The notes: generated from the sequence alone by a model not told the origin. 64,000 nt of DNA from Rusavskia elegans (GCA_011316305.1 SAUG01000039.1:1-64000), one strand, 5' to 3'. Positions 1-11,895 are shown, numbered from the stretch's first letter. Translations and numbers: made by a program.

Positions 1-218
1 TCTCTTCGGTCATGGTTTTCAGGGTGTTCTTTGCTTGTTGAGAGCTTGTTTTGGCGGCGTCGAGGGCTTTTGAGGTAGTGCTTGACATGATCGCGGTGGA
101 ATTATTCGGTGGGGGAGGAGGGGCAGCTTGTGCTGGCGGACTGTAGTTCAAACCTAGGAAGTCCTGGGCGATGAGGATGTAGGAGAGGACGTTTGATGGA
201 GATTTTTCTGGCGGCATT
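1..218 (-). CDS. Partial gene cut by the window edge, N-terminal part of an unrecognised protein
   Basis: An open frame starts at ATG 216-218 and runs off the left edge without a stop. The translated start (MPPEKSPSNVLSYILIA) is followed by a short hydrophobic stretch, a Pro-rich linker and a Ser/Thr/Lys/Gln-rich helix. Codons strongly favour C in the third position, like the neighbouring real genes, which is the main support for coding. I do not recognise a family. The first ATG chosen directly follows a TGA that closes the overlapping upstream frame; another ATG about 25 bases upstream, in a different frame, gives only a short peptide. The rest of the protein lies outside the window. Confidence 0.45.
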
Positions 219-1023
219 GTCAGCAGCGGGCACATCGATAGCCATGGCAGGAGCGAACAAGGGGCAGGTGGAGGGTTTTGAAGGCTTGCTGTACCAGTTG
301 AGGAAGACTGACAGGCAGCCTTACCGGGTCGAAGGTTGAAGAGGATACTGGGGCGAGATAGGATGCGGACCGTGGTCGATAGCTGTCTGGGGTCCTGACA
401 GCAATACCTTTCTCCAGCACACTCGAAATGTTGAGTGAGGCCGGCGATTGTGTGGGTTCCTCGAAGGCAGGATAAGGTAGCTGCAAGATAGTAGCAGCCG
501 TTTGTGCGGCATCGGCTTGTTGCCCAGCTGGCTGGCCCCAACAGCTTCTCGTCCCATCTGATATTGGATGGGATGCGGGGAAACCGAGTGAGGATTGGAC
601 GACGGGGACAAGCGGACTTAACGTGGCGGTGTTGTCCCAGAGAGGAATGGCGTTCGCATAATGGCGAGGATGTGCATGCCGCCCTTCCTATGAACGTACC
701 ATCGAGGAGCCGATGACGGATCGTCTTGCATTTGTCTTCTCCAACTTCGATACGGGTCAGAACGTCAGTTGGAATTGGTGTTGTGAACCTGGTGTTGTGA
801 ACCTGGTGTTGTGAACCTTGATATGTGCCTTGGAGACTGGGAGGCTCCAGAAGAAAAACGGTAGAGAGCACCATGCTGGAAATTAAAAGACGTCCAAGGA
901 TAGTGCTGGAAAGTGTTTTAGACCCAGTCTTATCCATATTGTGGACCTAGATAGCATACATGTCGAAATGTTTGGCTCAAGCAGTGTCAGTGATCGCGCC
1001 AAGTCAGCCTGCTCGCCTTCAGC
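219..1023. other. Intergenic region
   Basis: No convincing gene is seen. Short frames exist on both strands but lack domain resemblance and good splice structure. The stretch holds a small tandem repeat (777-818) and should contain the promoter of the partial minus-strand gene and the 3' UTR of the cap methyltransferase. Confidence 0.5.
777..818. repeat. Three perfect 14-bp tandem repeats
   Basis: The unit GGTGTTGTGAACCT occurs three times head to tail without mismatch. It is noncoding in the models given here. Confidence 0.85.
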
Positions 1024-2729
1024 TCACACCTTGTAGAAGCAGAACGCATGGTAGAAGCCAACGGCCTCCATCTCTTCATGGGTGACCATCAACTCTCCAG
1101 ATATGCGATCTACTACCCCCATGCGTTCGCTCAGCGGCCGGAATACGGGGTCATCCTTTTCTTCCTTCCAGATTTCGGGGAATGTCCTCCGGTACTGTAG
1201 CTCCAGATTGTAGTCCTCGGCCAAGCTGTGGGGAACATTCTGTTAGCCCGCACCGTCTTCCATCTACAAAATATTCAGCTGCCATGAGGACGTGCTACTT
1301 ACGCTCGAAAAGCCTCCCATGGAACGACGTATTCTGGAACCTCAACGGCTTCGTCGAGGAAATAATTGTACTTCCACCCGAACGGTGGTCGGAATATACC
1401 ATCAGAGGGTGTCTTGCCAGGAAACCGAACTTGGTAAATGCTGTTGCCCCAATGCGCGACAGTGTCATCCTCTGCTTCGTTGTCCGCGATGTCAGGTGTT
1501 GGTACTCGCGCTTTCGACGGCTCCGCTTCCGTCGCCGATGTTTGTGGAGCTGAAGAAACATCGTCCTTGGCTTCTGCCACGGCTTGAGCTGCGGCCTTGG
1601 CGAAACCGTTTGCCTGTGGCTTGGGAGCATTCAGAGCTTGCTGCTTGTGGAACTCGGTGACCTTTTCCCTCAAGATGTCCGAATTTGGCATGGTCCCAAT
1701 GAATTTCCCACCTTTCTTGAGAGCACCTGCGATGTTCAGCAACATCCCCCTTGCCTTCCCTTCGTCCTCAAAGGCATAATGCATGCAGAACATCATCGAG
1801 ACAACATCAAAACCACCACCGCCCCATCGACTTCCACCTTTTGCATCAAAGCCAACGTTGCGCACAATGGGTATGTTGCCAATGTTTTGGCCAAAAGCGT
1901 CTTGGACGATGAACTCGGCATCGAAGGTCCTTTGTGGTCTTCCGCCTCCATAGCCACCCCTGCCACCTCTTCCGCCTCTTCCTCCGCCTCGTCCCAGCTG
2001 TCCATATCTCTCTCTGGCTTGTTCGATGGATACCTCGGCCGGATCGATGCCGACGTAGAGCGCCACGTCCTGGGGTGCCTGTGCCCACTTTGCCAGATCG
2101 CCGCCCTTCCCACAGCCTATGTCCAAGACGAGGAGAGGATCTCCGGCGGCGGAACCGTCGGTATTGGGAGAGAATTTATGTATGATGGTGCTTTTCACCC
2201 AATTGTTGAAGCCGCGTAGTCCCTTAATTCGGCTGTCTGTCCTCCTCCATTCGCGGCCACGTTGAGGAATGGCGTTGTAGTGTTGACGAACGACGTCATG
2301 AACCCCTCGGGTAGCAGCAGCTACTTTTGCTTCCTCTTCACGAGCCTGCTGCCGTTGCAGGACGACTTCTTTGGCAGCGCGATCAATGCGAGCGGCTCCG
2401 CCGGGCCTTTTGCGGGGTCGAGGTGTGTCTTGTGATGTTGCGGGTGATGACCTTTTTGCCAGCTTTTGAACGGGTTCCTCTGTCGATGCAGACTTGTTGG
2501 TAGCAGGTTGTAGTGAGCTCTTATCAGTCACTGATGAATTGGCTGTTTTTTCAACTATGCTGTCCTTAGCTGCAGCAGGCAATGATGAAGGTGGTATAGT
2601 GGCTTTGTTTTGACCATGCAGAGGTGAAGTCTGATTAGTCCTGCTGGATTGCTTTCCTGACGGGGTGGTCCGGCTTTTCTTGCTGCTGGGTTCGTCGTTC
2701 AATGGGGACGGCGAACGTGAGCGTTTCAT
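1024..2729 (-). CDS. ABD1: mRNA cap guanine-N7 methyltransferase
   Basis: Nuclear enzyme that methylates N7 of the guanosine cap on pre-mRNA using S-adenosylmethionine. Model: complement(join(1024..1225,1303..2729)), 542 residues. The intron has a GTAAGT donor and CACAG acceptor, and its removal restores the frame (EAFRA to LAEDYNLE). Seen: a low-complexity Ser/Pro/Lys-rich N-terminus (about 1-150), the SAM-binding motif VLDIGCGKGG at 201-210, MFCMHYAF in the core, and the family-typical C-terminus ending in GFYHAFCFYKV. Odd: a Gly/Arg-rich RGG run (about 246-264) is inserted inside the catalytic domain. The gene is divergent from RPN7, with 347 bp between the starts. Confidence 0.93.
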
Positions 2730-3076
2730 GGTGGCGGTGATCTCATACGAGGTCTGTAAAGCGAGGTTTTGGATGATAAGGAGATTGTGTACAATTGAGT
2801 ATGAGTATGTACAGAATTCGTCAACTTTGGAAGGAGTCTGGGGCCGCCGGCCCGGGCTTCGGTGTTGCCGAATATGGTTAGGTCCACTCGTATTCGTATT
2901 GACTCCACCGACTCACTTGGAGCTTCAGAAGCTCTACTTTGTAACTTTAACAACATCAAAGTACACCTCACGCAACCTCGTTGACCGCATATCTCCATCG
3001 TCATCAACATCTCACGCACGCCGTGTCGGACAATCGAGGAGAACTACATCAATCCTGACATTCAACTCGATTCACC
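2730..3076. promoter_or_regulatory. Shared divergent promoter region of ABD1 and RPN7
   Basis: This 347-bp gap separates the two start codons of head-to-head housekeeping genes and must hold both promoters. I see no clear TATA box. The RPN7 side is pyrimidine- and CA-rich close to its ATG. That the two genes are co-regulated is an inference from position only. Confidence 0.5.
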
Positions 3077-4694
3077 ATGGGTTCAGACCCGCAATATGCC
3101 AAATACCCAAGCCTCTCCCTCGCCCAAGACATCTTCACCATCACCAATCCTGCTTCCGCCGATACCTCGCGTCAGACTTCTCTCAAAAAGCTTCAAGATG
3201 CCATCTCTGAACACAAGATGGCCCCTCTCTACCGCTACCTTGCCCACCCAACCGATGGCATCCTCAACACGTCCGGTGAAGGCTCCACACAAAAATCTTC
3301 CACTGCGGCCGCAAGAAAAGTCCCAGGCGCACCGAGCGCTCTGAAGAGACGACCATCGGTATCCGTCGACTTTGCATGGGATGAAGACCTTTACAAGCAG
3401 CTGAAGGTCGACAATGAGAAGGAGCTCGACACTTTTGACAAGGAGGAGGCCGACGCCTCAGAGCAAGCCGGGGAGACCGAAGTACAAGCAGCCAAAGGCA
3501 AGAGAGCAGACTTCTGGGCACGTGTCGGTGACAAGGTATGCGTATAAACAATCCCGTTTCTCCCCCAATTCCTTCTCTCAAGGAATTGGACTAATCTGGA
3601 TGGCAATTGATAGGACAAAGCGATATCCGCCTACAACGCCGTATTCGAGAAAACTGGTGTCCTGGGAACCAAAATCGATATCGTCCTCGCTATCATCCGA
3701 ATAGGCCTGTTCTTCGGTGATCGCCTGCTGGTCAAATCCCAGGTCGACCGGGCCAAAACGCTGGTGGACACAGGCGGCGATTGGGATCGCCGAAACCGGC
3801 TTAAAGCCTACCAGGGTCTTCACCTTCTCACCATCCGCGCCTACAACCTCGCCGCTCCCTTACTGCTGGACAGCCTGTCAACCTTCACCAGCTACGAACT
3901 CTGCAGCTACTCGTCATTGGTCGTGTACTCTGTCCTTGCCGGCTCCGTGTCGCTGAAACGCGTGGACTTCAAATCTAAAGTGTTCGACGCCCCGGAGATC
4001 CGAGCCATCATTGGCGACGGCGAAGAGAAACTGTCGGCACTTACCGGGGCGGCGGCATCAGGTCCCGGTGCGGGGGACGAGGAGATGGAAGACGCCAGCA
4101 CCTCGACGACGGCGACACCAGCACCTGCCTCGACTGCGGTCAATCTGACAGCTCTCGGTAGTGGGCAAGCGGCAGCGCAGGAGGCGGAAGCTCCGATTGA
4201 TTTCACACCTCTGGCCGGGTTGATCCGAAGTCTGTATCTGGGCAATTACCAGGGGTTCTTCCTCGCATTGGCGGCGGTGGAGGACAACTTCTTGAGTCAG
4301 GACCGGTATCTGTATGAACATCGGGGCTGGTTTGTGCGTGAGATGAGATTACGAGGTTACCAACAGCTGCTGCAAAGCTACCGGGTGGTGGGATTGCAGA
4401 GCATGGCAGGTGATTTTGGGATCTCGGTCGACTTCCTCGACCGGTAAGTTCACATTGCCAGAAGAGCTTGGGAGGGAAGGCTAATCAAGTGATTGGTGCA
4501 GGGATCTGGCCAAATTTATCGCGGCGGATCGAATACCATGCACGATTGATCGAGTTAACGGGATCATCGAGACGAACCGACCGGATGACAAGAACAAGCA
4601 GTATGCGGATGTGGTCAAGCATGGAGATAGCTTGATCACCAAGCTGCAGAAGTACGGGCAGGCTGTTCGATTACGAGGGAGTGAAAGGGGGTAG
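3077..4694 (+). CDS. RPN7: 26S proteasome regulatory (lid) subunit Rpn7
   Basis: Structural lid subunit of the 19S regulatory particle, homologous to human PSMD6; acts in ubiquitin-dependent proteolysis. Model: join(3077..3535,3614..4443,4502..4694), 493 residues. Introns have GTATGC/TAG and GTAAGT/CAG ends and keep frame. Seen: N-terminal helical repeat region containing WDRRNRLKAYQGLH, then a PCI domain whose end (IPCTIDRVNGIIETNRPDDKN region) is very typical of Rpn7. Odd: an Ala/Thr/Glu-rich low-complexity insert at about residues 310-355 in the middle of the protein. Start chosen at the first ATG with coding codon use. Confidence 0.95.
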
Positions 4695-5038
4695 TAGTGT
4701 GATGGATCTTCCTGACTTGTAGCATTATCATAGCGAGCGTCATCCGAAGCCTGCTGGCTATAAGTCAGTACTGAAGCAGTAACACGGTGAGAGACTTCAT
4801 GGTAGTGGAGACATGAGATGAAACCGAAGGCAAGATGTGAGGATGTATGCCCTGCGGTGCCACCCCTATGACGTTATAATCCCATGCAGGTGGTCGCACA
4901 TATGGATATCTACTAGTTACAACATACTACCGGGCGAACTACGCGGATAATCCAATCAGTCGAGTACATTCGCTGTCTCCCTCGGAAAATTGATATTTGC
5001 AGACCCTGAGGAGGCGAATATCACCACGCTACGCCCTC
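4695..5038. other. Intergenic region, 3' of RPN7 and promoter of the aminotransferase
   Basis: No gene seen. An in-frame ATG at 4997 would extend the aminotransferase presequence by 14 residues beyond the start preferred here (5039). Confidence 0.5.
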
Positions 5039-6874
5039 ATGGCCTCCACCCACGCGTCATGCATGCTCCTTGCCAGGCACGACTTTCTTCCACCGAAGCT
5101 TCAACCAAACCGCCTCCTATCAGCTCTGATCAGAAGTAATCGGCCTATTTCCTCCAAATCCAGTACGTCGCTCGGAAACAATCTCTCCTTCAGCCCGCTC
5201 CTATTCCCTTTACAGCCTCCACAATTTTCATGTTCTAACAGCTTCTATTCCCAGCCAGCACTGACGATTCCCAGCTCTCCCAAGACCACTCCAACGAGTC
5301 CCCAGAATCACTTCACGCACCATGTCCTCCACCGCGCCCCTCAAAAGTCTGAGCATAGACAACATCAATCCGCACGTCAAAGAAGCTAAATACGCTGTCC
5401 GTGGCGAGCTTGCCGTCCGCTCCGAGAAATACAGAGCTCAGCTCAAAAAGGGCCACCCTCCCACTCCCCCAGAAGAATCCCTCCCTTTCGATCAGGTCAT
5501 CTCCGCCAACATCGGCAACCCTCAGCAGCTCGACCAGAAACCCATCACCTTCTTCCGCCAAGTCCTCAGTCTAGTCGAGTACCCACCCCTGCTCGAGAAT
5601 GAGGAGGTATTAAGGAACGGTCTTGGATACAAGCAGGATGTCATCGACAGGGCACGCTGGCTGCTGAACGAGGTGAAGAGTGTGGGAGCCTACAGCGCCA
5701 GTCAGGGCGCACCCGGTATCCGAGAAAGCGTCGCCAGATACATCGAGAAAAGAGACGGCTACCCATCAGACCCTGCCAACATCTTCCTCAGCGCAGGTGC
5801 TTCCTCGGGCGTCAATACCCTCATGAACGTCATCTGCGCCAAACCAGAGACAGGCATCCTCGTCCCAATCCCCCAGTACCCTCTTTACACCGCCACCCTT
5901 GCTGTCCTCAACGCCCGCTGCGTACCTTACTACCTGGACGAAAGCAAAACCTGGGGTACCGATCTCTCCGCCATCAAAGAATCCTACCAAAAGGCCAAAG
6001 CAGAGGGGACCGACGTCCGCGCCATTGTCATCATCAACCCGGGCAACCCAACAGGCGCAAGCCTCTCCGCCACCGACGTCCGCAATGTGCTTGGATTTGC
6101 GGCCGAAGAAAAACTCGTCGTCCTCGCCGACGAAGTTTACCAAACCAACGTCTTCATCGGTCAATTCACCTCTTTTAAAAAAAGCCTCCGAGATCTCCAG
6201 AAAGAACAACCTGGCAAATTCGATAACCTGGAAGTCGCATCTCTGAATAGTATATCCAAGGGCATGGTCGGCGAATGCGGACATCGAGGCGGCTACTTCG
6301 AACTTACAGGATTCGACCCTAAAGTTGCGGAACAGATCTATAAGTTCGTGAGCATCATGCTCTGCGCACCCGTAACGGGACAATGTCTGTTAGAGATGGC
6401 GGTCAATCCCCCCAAGGAAGGCGATCCAAGTTATCCACTTTACAAGGAAGAATATGATGCTATAGCCAAAGGTCTGGAGGACAGAGCCAATGCGTTGTAT
6501 GAGCAATTCAAGAAGATGGAGGGGGTGGAATGTCAGAGTCCGCAGGTATGTCTTCCCCATACTCTTCTTCTTCTCATTCCCATTCCCATGATCTTTCTCC
6601 GTTGACCACCACTGTCCAGGGCTCAATGTACCTCTTCCCCACCATCCACCTGCCCCCAAAGGCTATCGAAGCCGCCAAAGCCGAAAACCGTTCCCCGGAC
6701 GAATTCTACTGTTTCCGCCTGCTGGACGCCACCGGTATATGCGTCGTACCTGGAAGTGGATTTGGGCAGAAAGAGGGGACGTTGCATTTCCGGACGACGT
6801 TTTTGGCGCCGGGGACGGAGTGGGTCGGGAAGATCACGGAGTTTCATAAGAGGTTTATGGATGAGTTTAGATAA
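5039..6874 (+). CDS. Alanine aminotransferase, probably with mitochondrial and cytosolic forms
   Basis: PLP enzyme interconverting alanine plus 2-oxoglutarate and pyruvate plus glutamate. Core model from ATG 5322: join(5322..6545,6620..6874), 492 residues, with NPGNPTG (239-245), the PLP lysine in NSISKGMVGECGHRGGY (Lys313) and the family C-terminus. A longer form uses an upstream exon: join(5039..5162,5275..6545,6620..6874), 549 residues. The 112-base intron has a GTACGT donor, a CTGAC branch point 14-18 bases before the acceptor, and CCCAG. It joins in frame to an Arg/Ser-rich leader lacking acidic residues around the junction (TLPRPLQRVPRITSRT), as expected of a mitochondrial presequence. 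Which start is used cannot be told from sequence. The gene converges on NSE2. Confidence 0.93.
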
Positions 6875-7077
6875 TGTGATGCGGGCGGAAGGGTATAGAA
6901 TGGGGGAGAGTGGACAGTGTATATATGATAATGATGGACGATGATCAAGACGACGAAGATGATATTGATGAAGGGGGAAACTATTCTACTCAGCAGTTCA
7001 AGCACTCGCGTAGCCAATTCGGCATCAACATTAAAGGATATTCTGCTTTTTGATCCGCGAGGTCATCAGTCCTCATC

Positions 7078-8658
7078 TTACACATCCTCTCCACTCCCCA
7101 AATCCACATCCACATCCTCTTCACTCCCCAAATCCACAACCTGCGAATCCGGCACCATGCTAACCTCCCTTTCCCTTTCTCTGTCCTTCTGACTCACCAT
7201 CTGTGACATGTGTTCCCTCTTCACACTCTGCGCCCTCTGGCTCCGCCCTCCCCTCATCGATTTCACCGGCGAACTCGTCACCTCTTCTACTCCTCTTCTC
7301 CTATACCCACCACCACCACCATCATCACCATCATGATCGTCATCATCATCCCCATCCCTCTCCCTCTTCTCCAACTCCGCAGTCTTCTTGATCTTCCTCA
7401 CCAGCGCGGGATCCACCCTCAGCGTGTCTCTAGTTAAGAGGACAGAGCATTCGGGACATTTGATTGCGTTGACGCCTGATCTATCTCGCATGTTCGTATT
7501 AAGAACAGGGTTGTTATTGTTCGTACTCTTAAGAGCCGTAGCGTGGGCGCGAAGGCCAGATGCAGCGAGCATATTCAAAATGGCGTCGGATTCGAAACTG
7601 TGCGGGCAGCGGGTTGACGTCAAGGGATTGGCGAGGGGGAGGAGCGTGATGGGGCAGCGGATAGAGCGTTTTTCGCGGGCGATTTGGATTTCGTCGTCGG
7701 AGGAATCGGAACCGGATCGTTGTCCGGGGTTTTGGTTGTTGGGGGTTGAGTGGGTTCGGTCGTTGCTGCTTTGGTGTGATGTATCTGTTGAGTTTCGAGA
7801 GGAGACGGAGGGGAACCAGGTGGAGTGGTGGGGCATGGGGGTGTCGTCGTTGGGGTGGCGGGCGTCGTGGACGATTTGGCGGAAGCCGATGTAGGTGTTG
7901 TGCGAGGTGTAGCGGTCTTTCAGGGAGAGGGAAAAGTAGTTTGATTCGGCGGTTGAGAGTTTGTTTTTGAAGATTGTGAGGGCTGGGGTTGCTGCCTCTG
8001 CATCGCCATCGTCGTCGTCTTCGTCTTCGTCCTCGTCTTCGTCCTGGTCGTCATCCGAATGCAGTCGTCGTTGTCGTCGTCGCCGATGGGATTGTGAGCG
8101 GAATTGAGATGCACCCAGGGTGCTTTGGGTGGATACATGGCCATGACTGACGTTGGCGTCGAGTTCTCTCAAAACGGTCTCGGTGTTTTCGATGCGAGCT
8201 TGGATATCGATGACCTGTCGCGTGCGGGCTTCCAATTTCCCAGTCAAGTTTTCAACTTCTTTCCAAGCGTCATCCAGGTAGGGCTCTGCATTGTCGTCAT
8301 CATCATCGGCGCCTTGACTGCTTTCAAGTTCCCGGGCACGAGCAGCCTTCCGGGATTTCTCTTTATCGAATTCGTATTTCTTGATGTAGTATTGGTCGTT
8401 CAGATCGCCAGTGACTTCGGTGAGATGATTTGTAGCTGTCAGAAGGCGTTTCTTGACATCGTTGAGGGTATGGTTGGTTGGAAGGTTATGGAGGGCGTAT
8501 TGAGCGTCGGGATTTAGGGGGTAAGCGAGAGGTTGGTAAGCGGGAGCATTGTTGGTGGGTCGCGAGGGTTGACGAGCGGGCGTGGTGGAGGGACGAGCGG
8601 GCGTGGTGGAGGGACGAGCAGTCGAAGGAGTGCCGCGCTGGCGAGCTGAAGGAGGCAT
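7078..8658 (-). CDS. NSE2: SUMO E3 ligase of the Smc5/6 complex (Nse2/Mms21, SP-RING)
   Basis: Single-exon gene, 526 residues. The family docks on Smc5 and sumoylates DNA-repair targets in the nucleus. Seen: an N-terminal Pro/Thr/Arg-rich stretch with a short tandem repeat (ARPSTTP), a helical region at about 60-165, an Asp/Glu-rich acidic run (about 200-222), then the SP-RING with Cys335, Cys351, His353, Cys401 and Cys404 (CPITLLPLANP ... CPHSF ... KCPECSVLL). Odd: the spacing between His353 and Cys401 is longer than I expect for this domain, with an Asn-rich insert, and the C-terminal tail is rich in Asp, Gly and Arg. Longer than yeast Mms21. Start is the first ATG; upstream is AT-rich noncoding DNA. 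Confidence 0.88.
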   Translation of the reverse strand: MPPSARQRGTPSTARPSTTPARPSTTPARQPSRPTNNAPAYQPLAYPLNPDAQYALHNLPTNHTLNDVKKRLLTATNHLTEVTGDLNDQYYIKKYEFDKEKSRKAARARELESSQGADDDDDNAEPYLDDAWKEVENLTGKLEARTRQVIDIQARIENTETVLRELDANVSHGHVSTQSTLGASQFRSQSHRRRRQRRLHSDDDQDEDEDEDEDDDDGDAEAATPALTIFKNKLSTAESNYFSLSLKDRYTSHNTYIGFRQIVHDARHPNDDTPMPHHSTWFPSVSSRNSTDTSHQSSNDRTHSTPNNQNPGQRSGSDSSDDEIQIAREKRSIRCPITLLPLANPLTSTRCPHSFESDAILNMLAASGLRAHATALKSTNNNNPVLNTNMRDRSGVNAIKCPECSVLLTRDTLRVDPALVRKIKKTAELEKRERDGDDDDDHDGDDGGGGGYRRRGVEEVTSSPVKSMRGGRSQRAQSVKREHMSQMVSQKDREREREVSMVPDSQVVDLGSEEDVDVDLGSGEDV

Positions 8659-9734
8659 GACTCTGGTTGCTTTGGGTCAGATTTGTAGAGTATCCATATT
8701 AATAAATATTCCCGTTGTTCTGGAAGCAAGAAATAGACGCGACGCGACATACGCGACCGCCAAGGCGGGAAAGGTCGAAAAGCGGAATTAGTTCCATGAC
8801 ATGGCCCGTCATTCTTGATACACAACAAACATGTAGTTGTAGTCATGAAGACCTCCATCGCTGGTTTCATTGCGGATTTGGAGTGAGCCATACAGCCTGT
8901 AAAGGACATTCCGACGATGCTGCGAACTGTGGTTATATGGATTACCCTCGGCTGAAGATACCATCAACATCATACCCAGTCCGTCTGTTTGCAACGGTAC
9001 GAGTCTGTACTGCAAACAGCACAGAGTCGCTTGCCACCTGGAGCATTGAAAGCCGCAATTACGGCCCAAGCTAGCCAGCTGTCATATGCTTCTCACAGTT
9101 GGACAAGTTCTTATCTTCTGAGACAGTCGAAGACCGCTCATGCTCAAACGGGTAGTTTCTATCATCGTGGGAATGTCCAGAACCATATTCACGCGCATGC
9201 AAGGCGCTCACTGCCTAACATAGAAGTCATGTATGTTATCACTACCTCTTCGGCGACCCCAAGGTAACAATGCCACGAGTACTGGAGCTGGCTTCTTCGA
9301 AAGCCAATGTTATGAGTGAGTTGCTAGGTATCGTCCAGTTTCGAGACTTCAGCTCTAAAGTGCCCAGACGTGTACTCTTGCATCCCGTTCGGGCGTTTAC
9401 TATTCGGTTACAGCTCATGGGATGGTGAGAAATGCAGGCGATGATGAGCTGCACATTCCAGCCATCACCCCTGGTAACGTAGACTGGCCCCTTTCCCTTT
9501 ATCACAACATTGACTTCCACTACTATTCCTTCATCCACTTCCCCTTCGCTCTCGTCCTTGCGCTCTTGCTCTTCTCTGACCGTTTCCCTTGCTCTACACT
9601 CCTGCAAAGCTCTTTCCTATCTGCTCCACATTTTTTTTGCCTTCTCTTCGAGCCCGAACAGTGCATCATCCTGGTCGAGCTCGCTTGCTTCACTTCAGCA
9701 GCCCAGGCAGTCCTCCGGTTGCAACCCAATCAAG
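8659..9734. other. Intergenic region upstream of the MFS transporter
   Basis: No gene seen; small frames on both strands lack domain signal. It contains the start-proximal promoter of NSE2 on the left and a long pyrimidine-rich tract on the right (separate entry). Confidence 0.5.
9495..9645 (+). promoter_or_regulatory. Pyrimidine-rich tract before the transporter gene
   Basis: The plus strand is strongly enriched in C and T for about 150 bases, ending about 90 bases before the ATG. CT-rich tracts of this kind commonly precede transcription starts in filamentous fungi. No TATA box is seen. Role inferred from position and composition. Confidence 0.4.
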
Positions 9735-11895
9735 ATGGCGGAAGAAAAACCAACCATCGCACAGATCGACAAGTCGTGAGTGGAACACTAACCTATGGAT
9801 CTGACCGACCAAGCTGACTGGCAAGCGTAGCTCCGACGAGTACGACGCTGCAGTTGGTGCCGAGCGTGGATTTCCGAGGTCCGTCAACTTGAACCGTAAT
9901 GTGACTGCTCGGTGGGTTCTAGTGAAATATTGCATATGCATCGATCGATAGTAATGTCCTAGCAGCATCCAGAATCCCTTGGCCGGCATCCCTCGTGCAA
10001 CTCTGTTCAAGAATGTCGAGGACTTCGCTGTGGAGGTTGGGATGACGGAGCAAACCAGCTTGCTTCAGAAAGGTGCTCTCGTCGCGCAGGATCCTCCAGC
10101 TTTTGAGTCGATTGAGTTGTTGGACGAGGTTGAGAAAGACGCTCTCCGCAACGAAGTCCTCCACAAATGGCGCCAGCCATGGTCCCTCTACTTCACCGTT
10201 GTTCTCTGCTCCATCGGCGCTGCTGTACAGGGATGGGATCAGACTGGTTCCAACGGAGCTAACCTTTCCTGGCCAATCGAGTTCGGCGTCCCGGACACGG
10301 GAGATAATGCAACCGATTACAATACCTGGATCGTTGGTATCGTCAACGCTGGCCCATATATCGGATCTGCTTTGCTGTAGGCGTGGACATCTCACCTCCC
10401 TGGCACGGCCGTTGACATTTCTATACAGGGGATGCTGGCTGTCGGATCCACTCAACTTCATTTTCGGCCGGCGTGGGGTTATATTCTTCTCCGCCATTTT
10501 CTGCCTGATCCCTGTTATTGGGTCGGCATTTTGCCAGAATTGGCAACAACTCTTCGTCACCCGTCTTCTCCTTGGAATTGGGATGGGTGCCAAAGCTTCC
10601 ACTGTGCCCATCTATGCTGCCGAGAATTGTCCAGCTGCCATTCGAGGAGGTTTGGTCATGAGCTGGCAGATGTGGTTAGTACATTTTGAAGCTCTTTCTC
10701 CCCAAACCCATTTGCGTGGCGACTCGTAGGACATGTCTCAACTTCGAGCAGTTGCTCGAACAGGCAGCGCTGACCCTGAGCTTTACTTAGGACCGCATTC
10801 GGCATTTTCCTCGGTTTCTGCGCCAATTTGGCAGTCTACAAAGTTGGAGATATTGCGTGGCGGCTGCAGCTGGGATCGGCTTTCATCCCGGCCGTTCCTT
10901 TGGTCATTGGAGTCTATTTCTGTCCAGAATCCCCTCGATGGTATATCAAGAAAGGTCGATATCAAGATGCATTTGGTTCGCTTTGCCGGCTACGGAATAC
11001 TCCCCTTCAAGCGGCTCGAGATTTGTACTACATCCATGCTCAAATCACCGAAGAAGCTGATATCATCGGCAAGAACAACTATGTCACCCGGTTCATCGAG
11101 CTGTTCACGATACCACGAGTCCGTCGCGCTACCCTTGCCTCGTTCGTGGTCATGCTTGCACAACAAATGTGCGGAATAAATATAATTGCCTTCTATTCGT
11201 CGACCGTCTTCAAGGAAGCAGGCGCTGGAGTTCTTCAGGCTCTATTGGCATCCTTTGGCTTCGGGCTCGTCAACTTCGTCTTCGCTTGGCCTGCCGTCTG
11301 GACCATCGACACCTACGGACGACGCGCACTTTTGCTGTTCACTTTCCCGCAGATGGCCTGGACTCTACTCGCAGCTGGTCTATGCTTTATCATCCCCGAA
11401 GAAAACCGGGCTCATCTTGGAATGATTGCCTTCTTCATCTTCCTGTTCGCTGCTTTCTATTCACCTGGCGAGGGCCCGGTGCCTTTCACCTACTCAGCCG
11501 AAGTGTTCCCCCTGTCTCATCGTGAGGTCGGCATGAGCTGGGCGGTAGCGACTTGTCTCTTCTGGGCTGCCGTGCTCTCCGTCACCTTTCCTCGACTGCT
11601 TCGAGCCTTCCATCCTGTAGGAGCTTTCAGCTTCTATGCAGGACTCAACGTCACAGCGTTGTGCCTGATCTTCCAGTTCGTGCCGGAAACGAAACAACGG
11701 ACGCTAGAAGAGCTTGATTACGTCTTCGCCGTACCCACGCGCACCCACGCGTCTTACCAGCTCAAGAAGGCCCTCCCTTGGTGGATCCAGCGCTATATCA
11801 TGAGGCGCAAGGATGTCCGTCTGGAGCCGCTCTACCGATTCGAAGGTGCGACTGCTGCCGATCAAGTGATCGCCGTGAAGGCAATAGTCGATTGA
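9735..11895 (+). CDS. MFS sugar-type transporter
   Basis: Twelve-TM plasma-membrane transporter of the sugar porter family; substrate not predictable. Model: join(9735..9775,9831..9911,9966..10376,10429..10674,10791..11895), 627 residues. All introns are GT-AG and restore frame, giving [32 protein letters not shown] and SWQMWTAFGIF across junctions. Family motifs seen: PESPRW after TM6, FGRR and YGRR loop motifs, GEGPVPF, and the [12 protein letters not shown] box after TM12. The long cytosolic N-terminus before TM1 (over 100 residues) and the C-terminal tail are typical of one fungal subgroup. Start chosen at the ATG whose 13-codon exon splices in frame. Confidence 0.9.

Noticed and set aside
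4997..5389. Separate 130-codon gene before the aminotransferase
   Set aside because: Its first part is better explained as the presequence exon of the aminotransferase; the rest runs through the intron and into the core exon in the wrong frame.
9422..9817. Plus-strand ORF overlapping the transporter start
   Set aside because: It reads through the pyrimidine-rich leader (Leu/Ser/Phe-rich translation) and the first transporter intron.
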